The notes under the pieces were generated by a model. It had not been told where the DNA came from, did no database searches, and worked only from the letters and a program-made list of their open reading frames with translations. From Streptomyces aureocirculatus (GTDB taxonomy: Bacteria; Actinomycetota; Actinomycetes; Streptomycetales; Streptomycetaceae): DNA of 64,000 nt. How positions within the stretch are numbered: position 1 is the stretch's first letter; every line of letters begins with the position of its first letter. Location: positions 1-64,000 of the forward strand of contig NZ_JOAP01000016.1 of NCBI RefSeq assembly GCF_000720475.1. The letters are read 5' to 3'. Shown here piece by piece: positions 1 through 8,632 of the stretch. A program made the position numbers and the translations under genes.

Positions 1-253
1 TCACCACCGCCCGCCCACACCCGCCCCACCGCCGGGCCGCAACCGCCCCCGAGCAGCGCCCCCAGCCACCCCCACCGCACGCCCCCGCGGGATGCGATCC
101 CCGTCACGCAAACAGTGTGATCCTCGGAAGTACCCTGCGTACACCTTGGAATGTGCGAGATTGGTTCCAGCGTCACCTGTGATCCATCTCTCAAGTCCTT
201 TCAAATGCCGCTCTGTCGTGGCGTATGGTGGCGAGACGCCTGTAGCACTACTC

Positions 254-292
254 AAGGACCTTTGGCCCGCTATTGCGCGCCAAGGGTCTTTT
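254..292 (+). terminator. Hairpin plus T-run in the leader of the peptide transporter gene
   Basis: GACCTTTGGC and GCCAAGGGTC form a 10-bp stem with one G-U pair. The stem extends outward by AAG/TTT and ends in a T-run (289-292), which is an intrinsic-terminator shape and rare in Streptomyces. It lies about 245 bases before the transporter start, so it ends an upstream transcript or attenuates the transporter. A second small hairpin (GGCCGGTG/CACCGGCC) lies at 302-323. I see no gene in 1-537. Confidence 0.5.
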
Positions 293-537
293 CGGTGTGT
301 GGGCCGGTGCTCGTTCACCGGCCTCGAAGGAATGACCTGTGGTCGGGCCCCGCACGCGAAGTCGCGTCCCGGGGTGTGGATCTCGGAGTCGTCGTCCCCG
401 GTGCCCCACGGACTCCGTGGCACTGATCCCTCTTCAGGCGTGAGGGCAGGACGCCGACGCCGGTGCCGACCGCCCCCCACCGGGCGTGCCCGCGGCCCCG
501 CGCCGTCGGACGCGTCCCGAACCACGAGGATCGACCC

Positions 538-2028
538 ATGGCGTCCAGCCTGACGAAGGACTCGGCCAGCACTCCTGGTTCCGAGAAGACCTTCTTCGGC
601 CACCCCCGCGGCCTGGCCACTCTCTTCATGACCGAGATGTGGGAGCGCTTCAGCTTCTACGGCATGAAGGCCCTGCTCCCTCTGTACCTGGTCGCGCCCG
701 GCGGCATGAACATGAACGCCGCGACCGCCACAGCGGTCTTCTCGATCTACATGGCGATGGTGTACCTGCTCGCCATGCCGGGCGGCTGGTTCGCCGACCG
801 CGTGTGGGGCCCGCGCAAGACGATCACGATCGCCGCCCTGGTGATCATGGCAGGTCACGTCACCCTCGCACTCCCCGGCCAGGGAGTGTTCTTCTTCGGC
901 CTCGTCCTGGTGGCCATCGGCTCCGGCCTGCTGAAGGCCAACATCTCCACGATGGTCGGCCACCTCTACGACGGCCCGGACGACCCGCGCCGCGACGGTG
1001 GCTTCACGGTCTTCTACATCGGCATCAACCTGGGCGCCTTCTTCGCCCCGCTGGCCATCGGCACCGTCGGCGAGAAGGTCAACTGGCACCTGGGCTTCGC
1101 CCTCGCCGCGTTCGGCATGGCCCTCGGCCTGGTCCAGTTCCTGCTCGGCAGCCGCCACCTGAGCGAGCGCAGCAGCGTCGTACCGAAGCCGGTGGAGAAG
1201 CCGGTCCTGATGGGCCTGCTTCGCAAGGCCATGCTGTGGGTCATCGCCGCCGTGGTCTTCTACGGCGTCACGATCGCCACCGGCGTCTACACCCTGAACT
1301 GGGCCATCGTCCCGATCACGGTCGCCGGTCTGGTCATCCCGATCTGGGTGCTCGCCCGTATCAAGCGGGACAAGGAGCTCGACCAGGCCGAGCAGTCCAG
1401 GATGACGGCCTACATCTGGTTCTTCGTGGCCGCCGCCGTCTTCTGGATGATCTACGACCAGGGCGCCTCCACGGTGGCCCTGTTCGGCAAGAATTCCACC
1501 GACACCTCGATCCTCGGCTTCGACTTCCCGGTCTCCTGGTACCAGTCGGTCAACCCGGTCCTGATCATGGCCCTGGCCCCGATCGTCGCCGTCCTGTGGC
1601 TGGCGCTGAACCGCCGCGACAAGGAGCCGACCACGGTCGTGAAGTTCGCCGTCGGCCTGGTCATCACCGGTGCCTCGTTCTTCGTCTTCCTGATCCCGCT
1701 GACCATGGCGGGCGACGGCGAGAAGGTCGGCGCGTACTGGATGGTCGCGATCTACTTCATGCACACCGTCGGTGAGCTGTGCGTCTCCCCGGTCGGCCTG
1801 TCGGTCACCACGAAGATGGCACCGGCGAAGTACGCCTCACAGATGCTCGGTGTCTGGTTCCTCGCCGTCACCGCCGGTGACTGCACCACCAGCCTGCTGT
1901 CCACCGCGGGCGTCGATCTGAACAAGACCGGCGTGGTCGCCATGGAAGCCGCCCTCGCCGTCGTCGCGGGCCTCTCGGTCTACATGTACCGCAAGAAGGT
2001 CAAGGCACTCATGGGCGACGTCAACTGA
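538..2028 (+). CDS. POT-family (PTR2) peptide:proton symporter
   Basis: This 496-residue membrane protein is a proton-dependent oligopeptide transporter of the major facilitator superfamily, importing di- and tripeptides across the cytoplasmic membrane. The N-terminal signature TEMWERFSFYGMKALL (residues about 31-46) is the classic POT ExxER/FSYYG-like motif. The loop FADRVWGPRKTI and about 12-14 hydrophobic helices follow. Length fits bacterial DtpT-like carriers. The start is the ATG after CACGAGGATCGACCC; the open frame extends upstream but lacks a better site. It stands alone, after a long leader with a terminator-like hairpin and before a GC-rich hairpin. Substrate range cannot be read from sequence. 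Confidence 0.9.
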   Translation: MASSLTKDSASTPGSEKTFFGHPRGLATLFMTEMWERFSFYGMKALLPLYLVAPGGMNMNAATATAVFSIYMAMVYLLAMPGGWFADRVWGPRKTITIAALVIMAGHVTLALPGQGVFFFGLVLVAIGSGLLKANISTMVGHLYDGPDDPRRDGGFTVFYIGINLGAFFAPLAIGTVGEKVNWHLGFALAAFGMALGLVQFLLGSRHLSERSSVVPKPVEKPVLMGLLRKAMLWVIAAVVFYGVTIATGVYTLNWAIVPITVAGLVIPIWVLARIKRDKELDQAEQSRMTAYIWFFVAAAVFWMIYDQGASTVALFGKNSTDTSILGFDFPVSWYQSVNPVLIMALAPIVAVLWLALNRRDKEPTTVVKFAVGLVITGASFFVFLIPLTMAGDGEKVGAYWMVAIYFMHTVGELCVSPVGLSVTTKMAPAKYASQMLGVWFLAVTAGDCTTSLLSTAGVDLNKTGVVAMEAALAVVAGLSVYMYRKKVKALMGDVN

Positions 2029-2071
2029 CACCCCCCGCCTGAACGCGATCTCGTACGGTTCGTACGAACTG

Positions 2072-2104
2072 AGGGCCGCCGCACCACACGGTGCGGTGGC
2101 CCTT
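2072..2104 (+). terminator. GC-rich hairpin after the peptide transporter
   Basis: AGGGCCGCCGCACC pairs with GGTGCGGTGGCCCT (one G-U pair) around a short loop. It starts about 44 bases past the transporter stop, in the position expected for a Streptomyces terminator without a U-run. Confidence 0.6.
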
Positions 2105-2150
2105 GGCGTTTCACCGGGCACGGCACCGGCGCCCGGTGGACCATCGCCGC

Positions 2151-3065
2151 ATGACCGTACGCCGTGCGCTACTGACCCTGACCCTGTGCGGAACGCTCCT
2201 CTCCGCGGGCGCCGCCACCCCGCCATCCGTCGCCGCGCCCTCGCTCGCCGTCACCGAGGCGTCGGCGGCCGCCGCCCCCGCCCCATCTGGGCGGGTCTTC
2301 GCCTACGGCGCGCATCCGCGCCAGACGGTGACCGTGTACGGGCCGCCGGGCGGCAAGCGTCCGGCCCTCGTCGTCCTGCACGGCGGCTCGTGGGCGCGGG
2401 ACACCGACTGGAGCGGCTGGTCGCGCTGGTTCGCGGCCCGCGGCTTCACCGTGTACGACACGGACTACCGGCTCTCGTCGGACGCGGTGTGGTCCGCGCA
2501 GCGCACCGACGTCCTCGCGGCCCTGCGGTGGACCGCCCGCCGCGAGGGCCCTGGCGCCCCGCGCCCACTGCTGCTCGGCTCGTCGGCGGGCGGGCACCTG
2601 GCGGTGAGCGTGGGCGCGTACGGGGAGGGCCGCGCGTACACCCGCGGGGTCGTCGCCCTCTCCCCCGTGGCGTCGCCCCTCCGGGCCTGGCGGGACGGGA
2701 CCCGGCCGGGCGCGAGCTGCGCACAGCGGGGGCTTGCCCGGGCGGCGAAACGTCTCGCCGGGTGCGACCCGGGCCGGGCGGGGCAGAGCGACCCTGGCCG
2801 GGCGGGGCTGCGCTGTCGGGAGCGGTGGAGCGACATGTCGGCCGCCTCGCACGCCTCGGGCGCGCGTGACGCCCCGCTGTACCTCGTCCACTCCGCCGGT
2901 GACTTCGTACCGCCCGCGCACTCCGCCGAACTCGCCGCCGCCCAGGGCGACGCCGGTCTGCGGGACGTGACCCTGCGGACGCTGCCCGGCTCCGCGCACG
3001 GCGGCCCGCTCCTGCGGGCGCCCGGCCTCGCGGAGGACGTGCTGCGGTGGCTGCGGGCGCGTTAG
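2151..3065 (+). CDS. Secreted alpha/beta hydrolase (esterase/lipase-like)
   Basis: A 304-residue protein with an N-terminal signal peptide (MTVRRALLTL then a hydrophobic stretch and Ala-rich region to about residue 45). The alpha/beta-hydrolase core follows: VVLHGGSW supplies the oxyanion hole, LLLGSSAGGHL the nucleophile serine, SAGDFVPP the acid, and SAHGGP the catalytic histidine near the end. The layout resembles the HGG-type esterase/BD-FAE family. It is probably exported to hydrolyse an ester; the substrate is unknown. Residues around 205-240 are an odd run rich in Gly/Arg/Cys with repeated DPGRAG, perhaps an insertion between core strands. It converges on the surface-protein operon, 54 bases away. 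Confidence 0.8.
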   Translation: MTVRRALLTLTLCGTLLSAGAATPPSVAAPSLAVTEASAAAAPAPSGRVFAYGAHPRQTVTVYGPPGGKRPALVVLHGGSWARDTDWSGWSRWFAARGFTVYDTDYRLSSDAVWSAQRTDVLAALRWTARREGPGAPRPLLLGSSAGGHLAVSVGAYGEGRAYTRGVVALSPVASPLRAWRDGTRPGASCAQRGLARAAKRLAGCDPGRAGQSDPGRAGLRCRERWSDMSAASHASGARDAPLYLVHSAGDFVPPAHSAELAAAQGDAGLRDVTLRTLPGSAHGGPLLRAPGLAEDVLRWLRAR

Positions 3066-3119
3066 GGCACGCGCAGCCACCTGCCTCAGCCTCCTCCCCC
3101 TGCGGGGAGTACCGCGGCG

Positions 3120-4628
3120 TCAGGTGTCGCGGCGCCACCTCGGCAGGAACGTGAAGACCGCGCCGCCCAGCAGGATCGCCGTGCCCGCGATGAGGCCGAG
3201 CGCCCGCAGGCCGCCGTTGTCGTCGGCGCCGGTGTCCGCGAGGCCGCCGCCGGACGCCGCGGCACCGCCCGCCGAACCGGACGCGGAGCCGCCCGCCGCG
3301 CCGCCCCCGGCACTCCCCCCGCTGCCGCTGCCGCCGCTTACGCCGCCGGCCGACGAGCCGCCGGAGGCGCCGCCCGGCTGCGCCGACGTGTCGAGTTCCA
3401 GGGACACCTGGGTCTTCGCCGGGGTGCAGGTCGTGGTCGTACCGAGGGCCTTCACGGTCAGGGTGCCGGGCGACAGCGTCGACTTCCCGTCGGCGCCGGG
3501 CTTGTACGTACCCTTGAGGTCGGGGACGGTGATCGGGGCGCCGGACTTGATCGGTTCCTTGTTCGCGGGGCCCTCCACGGCCACCGTGCCCTTGTCGGCA
3601 CCGCCGAGCCGTACCGCCATCGAGGGGATGACGGAGTTCGCGGGAATGTCGGCAGGGCTGTCCATCACCGACTTCTTGAACCGTACGGTGAGGCCGTAAC
3701 TCCCGCCGTCCTTCCTGGCGTTGATCTGCACCGGCGAGGTGGCTTCCTTGTCGCCGATGGGGGTCTTGCACTTGTAGGGCACCTGGACTTCCTTGCCGGT
3801 GAAGTCGGTCTGGTCGTCGCCACCACCGCCGGAACTCCCACCGGAGGTGGTGCCGCCGGAAGTCGTGCCGCCGGAGTTCCCACCGGAAGCGGTACCGCCG
3901 GTGCTCCCGCCGGAAGTGCTCCCGCCCGAGGTGGTGCCGCCGGACGTGGTACCTCCCGACGTGCTGCCCCCGGACGTCGTCGTCCCGCCCGAACTCCCCC
4001 CGCCCGCCGTCACCTTGATGGTCGCCGCGGCCTTCACGGCTTCCTCCGGCTTGCACTTGGTGTCGGTGGAGATCGGCTTGTTGACGTTGATGTCGTACGC
4101 GTCCGGCGTGAGCGTCACCTCACCCGGTTCCGTCAGCTTCAGCGTGCCCTTCATGTCGGACAGGACCATCGCGCCGCCCTTGGGGATGGGCGGGTTGCTC
4201 CGCGTCCCCGCCAGCTTCAGTTCGCCGCTCAGGGCACCGCCGAGCTTGACGGTGCCGGTGGGCAGGACGGTGTCCTTGCCGAGGTCGAGGATGTCGGGGT
4301 TCTTGGAGGCGGCCTCGACCGTCTTCCACACCACCTCGACCTCGTCACCGGCCTTCGCCTCCGCGGGCGCCCTGAGCTCCACCTTCGTGGTGCCGTGCAC
4401 CGGCGGCAGATTGGAGATCGGCGGCGGGACGCACTCGGTCCTGTACGCGACCTCGGCGGCGTGCGCGGGTCCCGCGGCGGCGATCAGGACGAGGCCGGTG
4501 CCGCCGAGCGTCAGCGCGACACCGACCGCGGTGGCTCTGGTACGAAGAGGTGGACTCCCAGGACCCCGAGCGCACCACGTCCTCCGCGACCGCCACGTCC
4601 TCCGCGTCGTCATCCGCGTCCTCTTCAT
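3120..4628 (-). CDS. Sortase-anchored surface protein with two DUF6801-like domains and LADTG signal
   Basis: A 502-residue exported protein. An Arg-rich N-terminus and hydrophobic segment end in AGPAHAAE, a likely signal-peptidase site near residue 58. Two related beta-rich domains follow; both have a Cys near the start (TECVPPP, YKCKTP), an LGG…GT core and a late Cys (TKCKP, TTTCTP). They are separated by a Ser/Gly/Thr-rich linker with many GGSTSGG-like repeats. I believe the domains are DUF6801. The C-terminus LADTG, a hydrophobic helix and RWRRDT is a cell-wall sorting signal; LAxTG is the class E sortase motif of Streptomyces. The start codon overlaps the upstream stop (ATGA) and follows AAAGGAG. 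It is last in a four-gene operon. Function unknown, probably wall-attached. Confidence 0.8.
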   Translation of the reverse strand: MKRTRMTTRRTWRSRRTWCARGPGSPPLRTRATAVGVALTLGGTGLVLIAAAGPAHAAEVAYRTECVPPPISNLPPVHGTTKVELRAPAEAKAGDEVEVVWKTVEAASKNPDILDLGKDTVLPTGTVKLGGALSGELKLAGTRSNPPIPKGGAMVLSDMKGTLKLTEPGEVTLTPDAYDINVNKPISTDTKCKPEEAVKAAATIKVTAGGGSSGGTTTSGGSTSGGTTSGGTTSGGSTSGGSTGGTASGGNSGGTTSGGTTSGGSSGGGGDDQTDFTGKEVQVPYKCKTPIGDKEATSPVQINARKDGGSYGLTVRFKKSVMDSPADIPANSVIPSMAVRLGGADKGTVAVEGPANKEPIKSGAPITVPDLKGTYKPGADGKSTLSPGTLTVKALGTTTTCTPAKTQVSLELDTSAQPGGASGGSSAGGVSGGSGSGGSAGGGAAGGSASGSAGGAAASGGGLADTGADDNGGLRALGLIAGTAILLGGAVFTFLPRWRRDT

Positions 4629-6343
4629 GTTTCTCCTTTCGTCGTGGGGCTGTTGAGGCCTTGGTCGGACGGTGCGGAGAGCTGCGGGGCGGGGGCGCCC
4701 GGGTCGGTGTCCGGGCTGAACCAGGGCAGGGTCGATGAGGGGGGCGCGGCGGGCCGGGCGGCGGAAGCCTGCGCGCCGCGCCCCGCATCGCGCCGCTCGG
4801 CTCCCCGGCCCCCGGTTCCGCGCCCCTCGGCCACGGCCGACTGCGGGAGACGCAGCCTCGGCAGGCGCAGCTTCGACAGTCGCGCTGCCGACGGTCGCGC
4901 TGTCGACGGTCGCGCTGTCGGCAGGCGCGCTGTCGGCAGGCGCAGATTCGGCCGTCGTACGGTCGATGCGCGGAGGGGGTCGGTACGGTGGCGGCCCGGG
5001 CTGCGGCGGCCACTCCCGCGGCCAGAGGTGCGGCGGCCGCTGCCGCGGTCGGGGCGCAGCCGGTCGACGACCACCATGCCGACGCGGAAGACGGCGGCGG
5101 GTACGACGAGGCAGAGCAGCACCCAGAAGAGGGTGACGCCCCAGGGGCGGCCCACGCCCCAGGGCTGCTCGGCGAGGACCTTGTCGCCGAACCGCAGCGA
5201 GACGAGGTAGTCGCCGTGTGCGCCCGCGGACAGCTCGACCGGCAGTTCGATCCGGGTCTTCTTGCCCGGCGCGATGGTGCCGCGCCACTGCTGTTCCTCC
5301 CACTGGGGGGCGAACACACCGTGTGAGGTGCCGACTTGGAAGACCGGGTCCTTGATCGGGGCGGAGCCGACGTTGCCGGCGGTGAAGGCGAGTTTGCGTG
5401 CCGGTGGGGCGCCGAACCAGGTGAGGAGGCCGCTGGAGCCGTCGAGCCGGGTGTCGGTGAGGACGGCGAGCCTGCCGCCCGGGCGCCGCTCGGGCAGCGG
5501 CTGCACCGGGTGCCCCGCGACCTTGAACTCCGCGTCCGCGGTGGCCTTCGTGCCGGTCACCGTGGCGACGTGCACGACGCACGGGCAGGGCTGCGGGGGT
5601 TCGGCGACGGGCAGCTTCTTACGGAAGCCACCGTCACCGTCGGCGGTGACGGCACGCCCTTGGGAGTTGGCACAGGAGTTGGTACCCCCCGGCACCCCGA
5701 CACCGGGCGCCGCCTGCCCGCAGACAAGCACCATCAGCAGGGCCCCACCCCGCCACCCCTCCCCTTCAACGCTGACCGAACCACCGGCACCGGCCTGGGG
5801 GGTGGAGAGGGTGACGGTGGGTTTGTCGGCGGCGGGGGGCGCCGGAGGCGCGGTGAGAACGCCGAGGGGCCCGTCGGCGGCGCGGGCTACCGGAGACGCG
5901 GCGAAGGCGCCGCCGAGCAGGGCGGCGAAGAGGGCGACGGTGAGCGCGGCGACCGGGGCACGCTCTCGCCCACGGTGACGAGGCTGCGGGCGCCGGGCGC
6001 GCGGCCGGACGCTGCGAGCCGCACACCGGCGGCCCCGCGCCCCCTTACCGTTCACCGCACCCCGCAGGGCTCGCGCGGAACCGCCCCTCACCGCACCCCA
6101 CAGGGCGACCGCGATGCCGCCACGCACCACAGCCCGCAGGGCGACCGCGATGCCGCCGCTCACCGCTCCCCGCAGAGCTCGCGCGGGACCGCCACCCACC
6201 ACACCCCACAGGGCAACCACGAGGCCGCCACCCACCACACCCCGCAGGGCCCGCGCAGAACCGCCCCTCACCACACCCCACAGGGCTACCGCGAGGCCGC
6301 CACCCACCACACCCCGCAGGGCGCACGTCGCCTCACCCTTCAC
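4625..6343 (-). CDS. Membrane-anchored surface protein with N-terminal 12-residue repeats
   Basis: A 572-residue protein of unknown function. From the GTG start, residues 8-103 are eight 12-residue repeats of the type ALRGVVGGGLAV. A signal-like hydrophobic segment ending ASPVARA (near residue 159) comes next, then an exported region with Ig-like beta features (VSVEGEGWRGG; cysteines in CPCVVH), a second DUF916-like stretch, a transmembrane helix (VTLFWVLLCLVVPAAVF) and a basic, Pro/Arg/Leu-repeat tail. The GTG was chosen because GGAGG lies six bases upstream and it overlaps the upstream stop. A later start just before the signal segment is possible and would leave the repeats untranslated. 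It sits between the DUF916-like gene and the LADTG gene, overlapping both. Confidence 0.65.
   Translation of the reverse strand: MKGEATCALRGVVGGGLAVALWGVVRGGSARALRGVVGGGLVVALWGVVGGGPARALRGAVSGGIAVALRAVVRGGIAVALWGAVRGGSARALRGAVNGKGARGRRCAARSVRPRARRPQPRHRGRERAPVAALTVALFAALLGGAFAASPVARAADGPLGVLTAPPAPPAADKPTVTLSTPQAGAGGSVSVEGEGWRGGALLMVLVCGQAAPGVGVPGGTNSCANSQGRAVTADGDGGFRKKLPVAEPPQPCPCVVHVATVTGTKATADAEFKVAGHPVQPLPERRPGGRLAVLTDTRLDGSSGLLTWFGAPPARKLAFTAGNVGSAPIKDPVFQVGTSHGVFAPQWEEQQWRGTIAPGKKTRIELPVELSAGAHGDYLVSLRFGDKVLAEQPWGVGRPWGVTLFWVLLCLVVPAAVFRVGMVVVDRLRPDRGSGRRTSGRGSGRRSPGRHRTDPLRASTVRRPNLRLPTARLPTARPSTARPSAARLSKLRLPRLRLPQSAVAEGRGTGGRGAERRDAGRGAQASAARPAAPPSSTLPWFSPDTDPGAPAPQLSAPSDQGLNSPTTKGET
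6035..6322 (-). repeat. Eight tandem 36-bp repeats (12 codons each)
   Basis: Eight diverged 36-base units run head to tail with no spacers. In frame they give ALRGVVGGGLAV, ALWGVVRGGSAR, ALRGVVGGGLVV, ALWGVVGGGPAR, ALRGAVSGGIAV, ALRAVVRGGIAV, ALWGAVRGGSAR and ALRGAVNGKGAR. Units alternate R and W at position 3 and V and R at position 12, which suggests an original 72-bp duplication unit. Unit length is kept exactly in frame, which argues for translation. Confidence 0.85.
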
Positions 6344-7274
6344 CGCTGGCCTCCGCCCGTCGACGCCGACGTACCGCAACAACGCCTCCCGCGGTGAGCG
6401 CGAGTGCTCCCGCCGCGCCTCCCCCGACCGCGGGCCACGGCACGAGCCGGGCGGAGGCGTCCCCGCGCTCGCGCACCCCGCCCGCCGCCGTCACCGTGAG
6501 CCGCACGTCCACCGAGTCGAGCGCCGGGACCGAACCCCATGGCTCGGTGAGGGAGACCCGCCGTCCGGGCGCCAACTGGAGGGGCAGCTTCCGCGCCTTG
6601 CGGTCGAGCAGTTCGCCGAACAACCCTTCGGCCCGTACCGCGATCCGCGGTTCCAGGACGGTGTTGCCGCGGTTGACCAGGTCGTACGAGATCCGCCCCG
6701 CCGCCGCGTCGACCCGCACCCGCTCCACGGTGAGCGCCGCGAGCGCGGGGCCGCTGACCCGCAGCCGTACGGGAACCCGCTCGTCGCGGCCACCGCCGCG
6801 CGCGACGACCTCGCCGAGGTGGTCGCCGGGAGCGGCGTCCCGCGGCACCGTCGCGGTGAAGGGCACCTCGGCGCGGGTGCGCGGCGGCACCGTCACCTCG
6901 CGCTCGGTGAAGGCGAGCCACTTCCCGGTGCCGCCGGGCCCTGCCCCCCGCAGCGTCACGGTGCGCGGCCCTGTGCCCGGGTTGGTGACGGCCACGGTGT
7001 CCTTCAGTACGGCTCCGGGGGTGCCTTCCAGGTAGAAACAGGGCCGCCCGCCGCCCCCCGCGGCCCGGGCCCCGGCCCCGGCCCCGGCGGAGGGCGCCAC
7101 GGACCAGGCATCCGCGGAGCCCGCCGCCCCCGCGCCCGGCACCGGCCCCACGCACCACCCCAGCAGCACGACGGCACCCGCGCACACCACACGCGCCCCG
7201 CGCCTCCCCCACGCCGAAGGCGTAGGCGGTGTAGGCGGCATCGGCGACTCCGGCGGCATCGGCGGCTTCCGCAC
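6333..7274 (-). CDS. DUF916-like (WxL-interacting type) exported protein with C-terminal membrane anchor
   Basis: A 313-residue protein. Its signal peptide ends near AGAAGSADA. The domain that follows (FYLEGTPGAVLKDTVAV…NPG…TVPPRTRAEVPFTATVP…APGDHLGEVVARGG) has the pattern of DUF916, the peptidoglycan-binding part of WxL-interacting proteins of Firmicutes. A second beta domain follows (ISYDLVNRGNTVLEPRI), then a C-terminal helix and RRRRRAEA. It likely sits outside the membrane and binds or scaffolds wall proteins. The GTG start has AGGAG ten bases upstream. Second gene of the surface operon; it overlaps the next gene by 11 bases, suggesting translational coupling. The family call is by eye. 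Confidence 0.65.
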   Translation of the reverse strand: MRKPPMPPESPMPPTPPTPSAWGRRGARVVCAGAVVLLGWCVGPVPGAGAAGSADAWSVAPSAGAGAGARAAGGGGRPCFYLEGTPGAVLKDTVAVTNPGTGPRTVTLRGAGPGGTGKWLAFTEREVTVPPRTRAEVPFTATVPRDAAPGDHLGEVVARGGGRDERVPVRLRVSGPALAALTVERVRVDAAAGRISYDLVNRGNTVLEPRIAVRAEGLFGELLDRKARKLPLQLAPGRRVSLTEPWGSVPALDSVDVRLTVTAAGGVRERGDASARLVPWPAVGGGAAGALALTAGGVVAVRRRRRAEASGEG

Positions 7275-7296
7275 TCGTACCAGGTCTCCTCACATG

Positions 7297-8052
7297 TCAG
7301 CGGGACCGCGCAGCCTGGTTCCGCCGGGTCAGCCACAGCACTCCGGCCGCGCCCGCGAGCAGCACGGTGCCGCCGAGGGTGCCGAGGGCGATGGCGGAGT
7401 CGGCGGGACCGGTCTGCGGCAGCTCGTCGCCGCCGCCCCCGGCGCCCTGGGACCCCGCGGAGGCGTCACCCGTGCCGGAGCCAGCGTCCGAACCGGATCC
7501 CGCGCCGGTGTCACCGGAACCGCCACCCGAACCACCGCCGCCCGAGCCCTTGACGTCGAGCGTCAGGGACGGCTCTGGGTTGTTCGCGGGTGTACACGTC
7601 GTGGTGGTTCCGAGGGCCTTGATGGTCAGCACTCCGGCCGTGAAGGTGACCTTCCCCGACTCCTTCGGTGTGTACGTACCCGACAGGTCACTGATCTTGA
7701 TGGGGGTGTTGGCCGGAATCGCCGCCGAGTTGGTGGGCCCGGAGACCGGGACCGTCCCGCTCTCCGCGCCGCCGAGCTTGATCAGCGCGCTGGGCTTCAT
7801 CGCGCCCTTGCCGAGCTCGACGGGGCTGGAGGAGACGCCCTTCTGGAAGGACATGGTGAGCTTGTAGCCGCTGCCGCTCTTGACGCTCTTGATGTCGATC
7901 GGGGAGACCGCCCCCTTGTTGCCGATGGGCGTCTTGCACTGGTAGTCCACGTCCTGGACCTCGGCCTGTGCGACAGGTGCGGCAAGGAGCAGAGCCGATC
8001 CGGCCAGAGCCGTGGCGAGGACGAGCGCGGCCGTCTGTTTCTGGTACGACAC
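7297..8052 (-). CDS. LPQTG sortase-anchored surface protein, single DUF6801-like domain
   Basis: A 251-residue exported protein. Its signal peptide ends at APVAQAEV. One domain follows that is clearly related to the second domain of the protein encoded at 3120-4628 (shared YQCKTPIGNK/YKCKTPIGDK, KALGTTTTCTPA). A Gly/Ser/Asp linker leads to the C-terminal sorting signal LPQTG, a hydrophobic helix and TRRNQAARSR. The GTG start follows GGGGAAAACGAG. It is the first gene of the four-gene operon; the next gene starts 22 bases on. LPxTG here versus LAxTG in the last gene may mean different sortases. Function unknown; it is probably wall-bound. Confidence 0.8.
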   Translation of the reverse strand: MSYQKQTAALVLATALAGSALLLAAPVAQAEVQDVDYQCKTPIGNKGAVSPIDIKSVKSGSGYKLTMSFQKGVSSSPVELGKGAMKPSALIKLGGAESGTVPVSGPTNSAAIPANTPIKISDLSGTYTPKESGKVTFTAGVLTIKALGTTTTCTPANNPEPSLTLDVKGSGGGGSGGGSGDTGAGSGSDAGSGTGDASAGSQGAGGGGDELPQTGPADSAIALGTLGGTVLLAGAAGVLWLTRRNQAARSR

Positions 8053-8344
8053 CTCGTTTTCCCCTCATGCCGTGGTGCGGGCGAGTCCGTGCCGCACATG
8101 CGCTTTTACTGACGGCACATCAGATTGGGCGCTCAAGGTACGCCCGTGACCTTGCCGAGGGAAGACAAAGGACGCGCCGGATCTGTGGTGATCCGACGCG
8201 CGAGAGATGTACGGGACAACCCACCCGGAGGACGAACCGGCGCGGGGACCCCACCCCGCCCGGCCCGAGCTTTCCACCTCGCCCGGCGCGGGGACCCACC
8301 CCGTCGGGCACGGTCGTTCCAACCCGTCCGGCGCAGCCGTCCCA

Positions 8345-8554
8345 GCCCGTCCGGCGCTTGAGGACAAGCGCGCAGCGCGGGGGTTTCAGCTCAGCCAGGA
8401 CACGAGCGAACGAGGACGAGGGGTTCCAGCCCGTCCGGCGCTTGAGGACAAGCGCGAAGCGCGGGGGTTTCAGCTCAGCCAGAGCACAAGCGAACGAGGA
8501 CGAGGGGTTCCAGCCCGTCCGGCGCTTGAGGACGAGCGCGCAGCGCGATCAACG
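8345..8554 (+). repeat. 84-bp tandem copies of a dispersed intergenic repeat
   Basis: The core GCCCGTCCGGCGCTTGAGG begins at 8345, 8429 and 8513, giving an exact 84-base period with two full copies and one partial. The last 42 bases (8513-8554) are identical to 26045-26086. The rest of the geneless 8053-8632 stretch holds degraded copies (8250-8344) and an imperfect GCGCCGGATC/GATCCGACGC hairpin near 8172-8200. I see no gene here. Confidence 0.85.
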
Positions 8555-8632
8555 CCAACCACACCCCCCAGGAGGAAAAGGCGGACCCCCTCCCCCCCAA
8601 GCCGGAGAGGCAAAAGCGGCCCGGCCCCCCAA

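Noticed and set aside
1..537. Possible small genes in the first 537 bases
   Set aside because: The frames lack ribosome sites and recognisable protein features; the stretch holds hairpins instead.
2446..4056. Long open frames on the antisense side of real genes (also 18604-21204, 26058-29129, 48020-50905 and others)
   Set aside because: They arise from the very high GC content, have low-complexity Arg/Gly/Pro translations without domains, and overlap well-supported genes.
6035..6322. CRISPR array suggested by 36-bp repeat length
   Set aside because: The repeats are directly adjacent with no unique spacers, vary between units and stay in coding frame; no cas gene is present.
8345..8554. Insertion sequence or transposon end
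   Set aside because: The repeats carry no transposase, no terminal inverted repeats and no target duplication; they fit a dispersed intergenic repeat.
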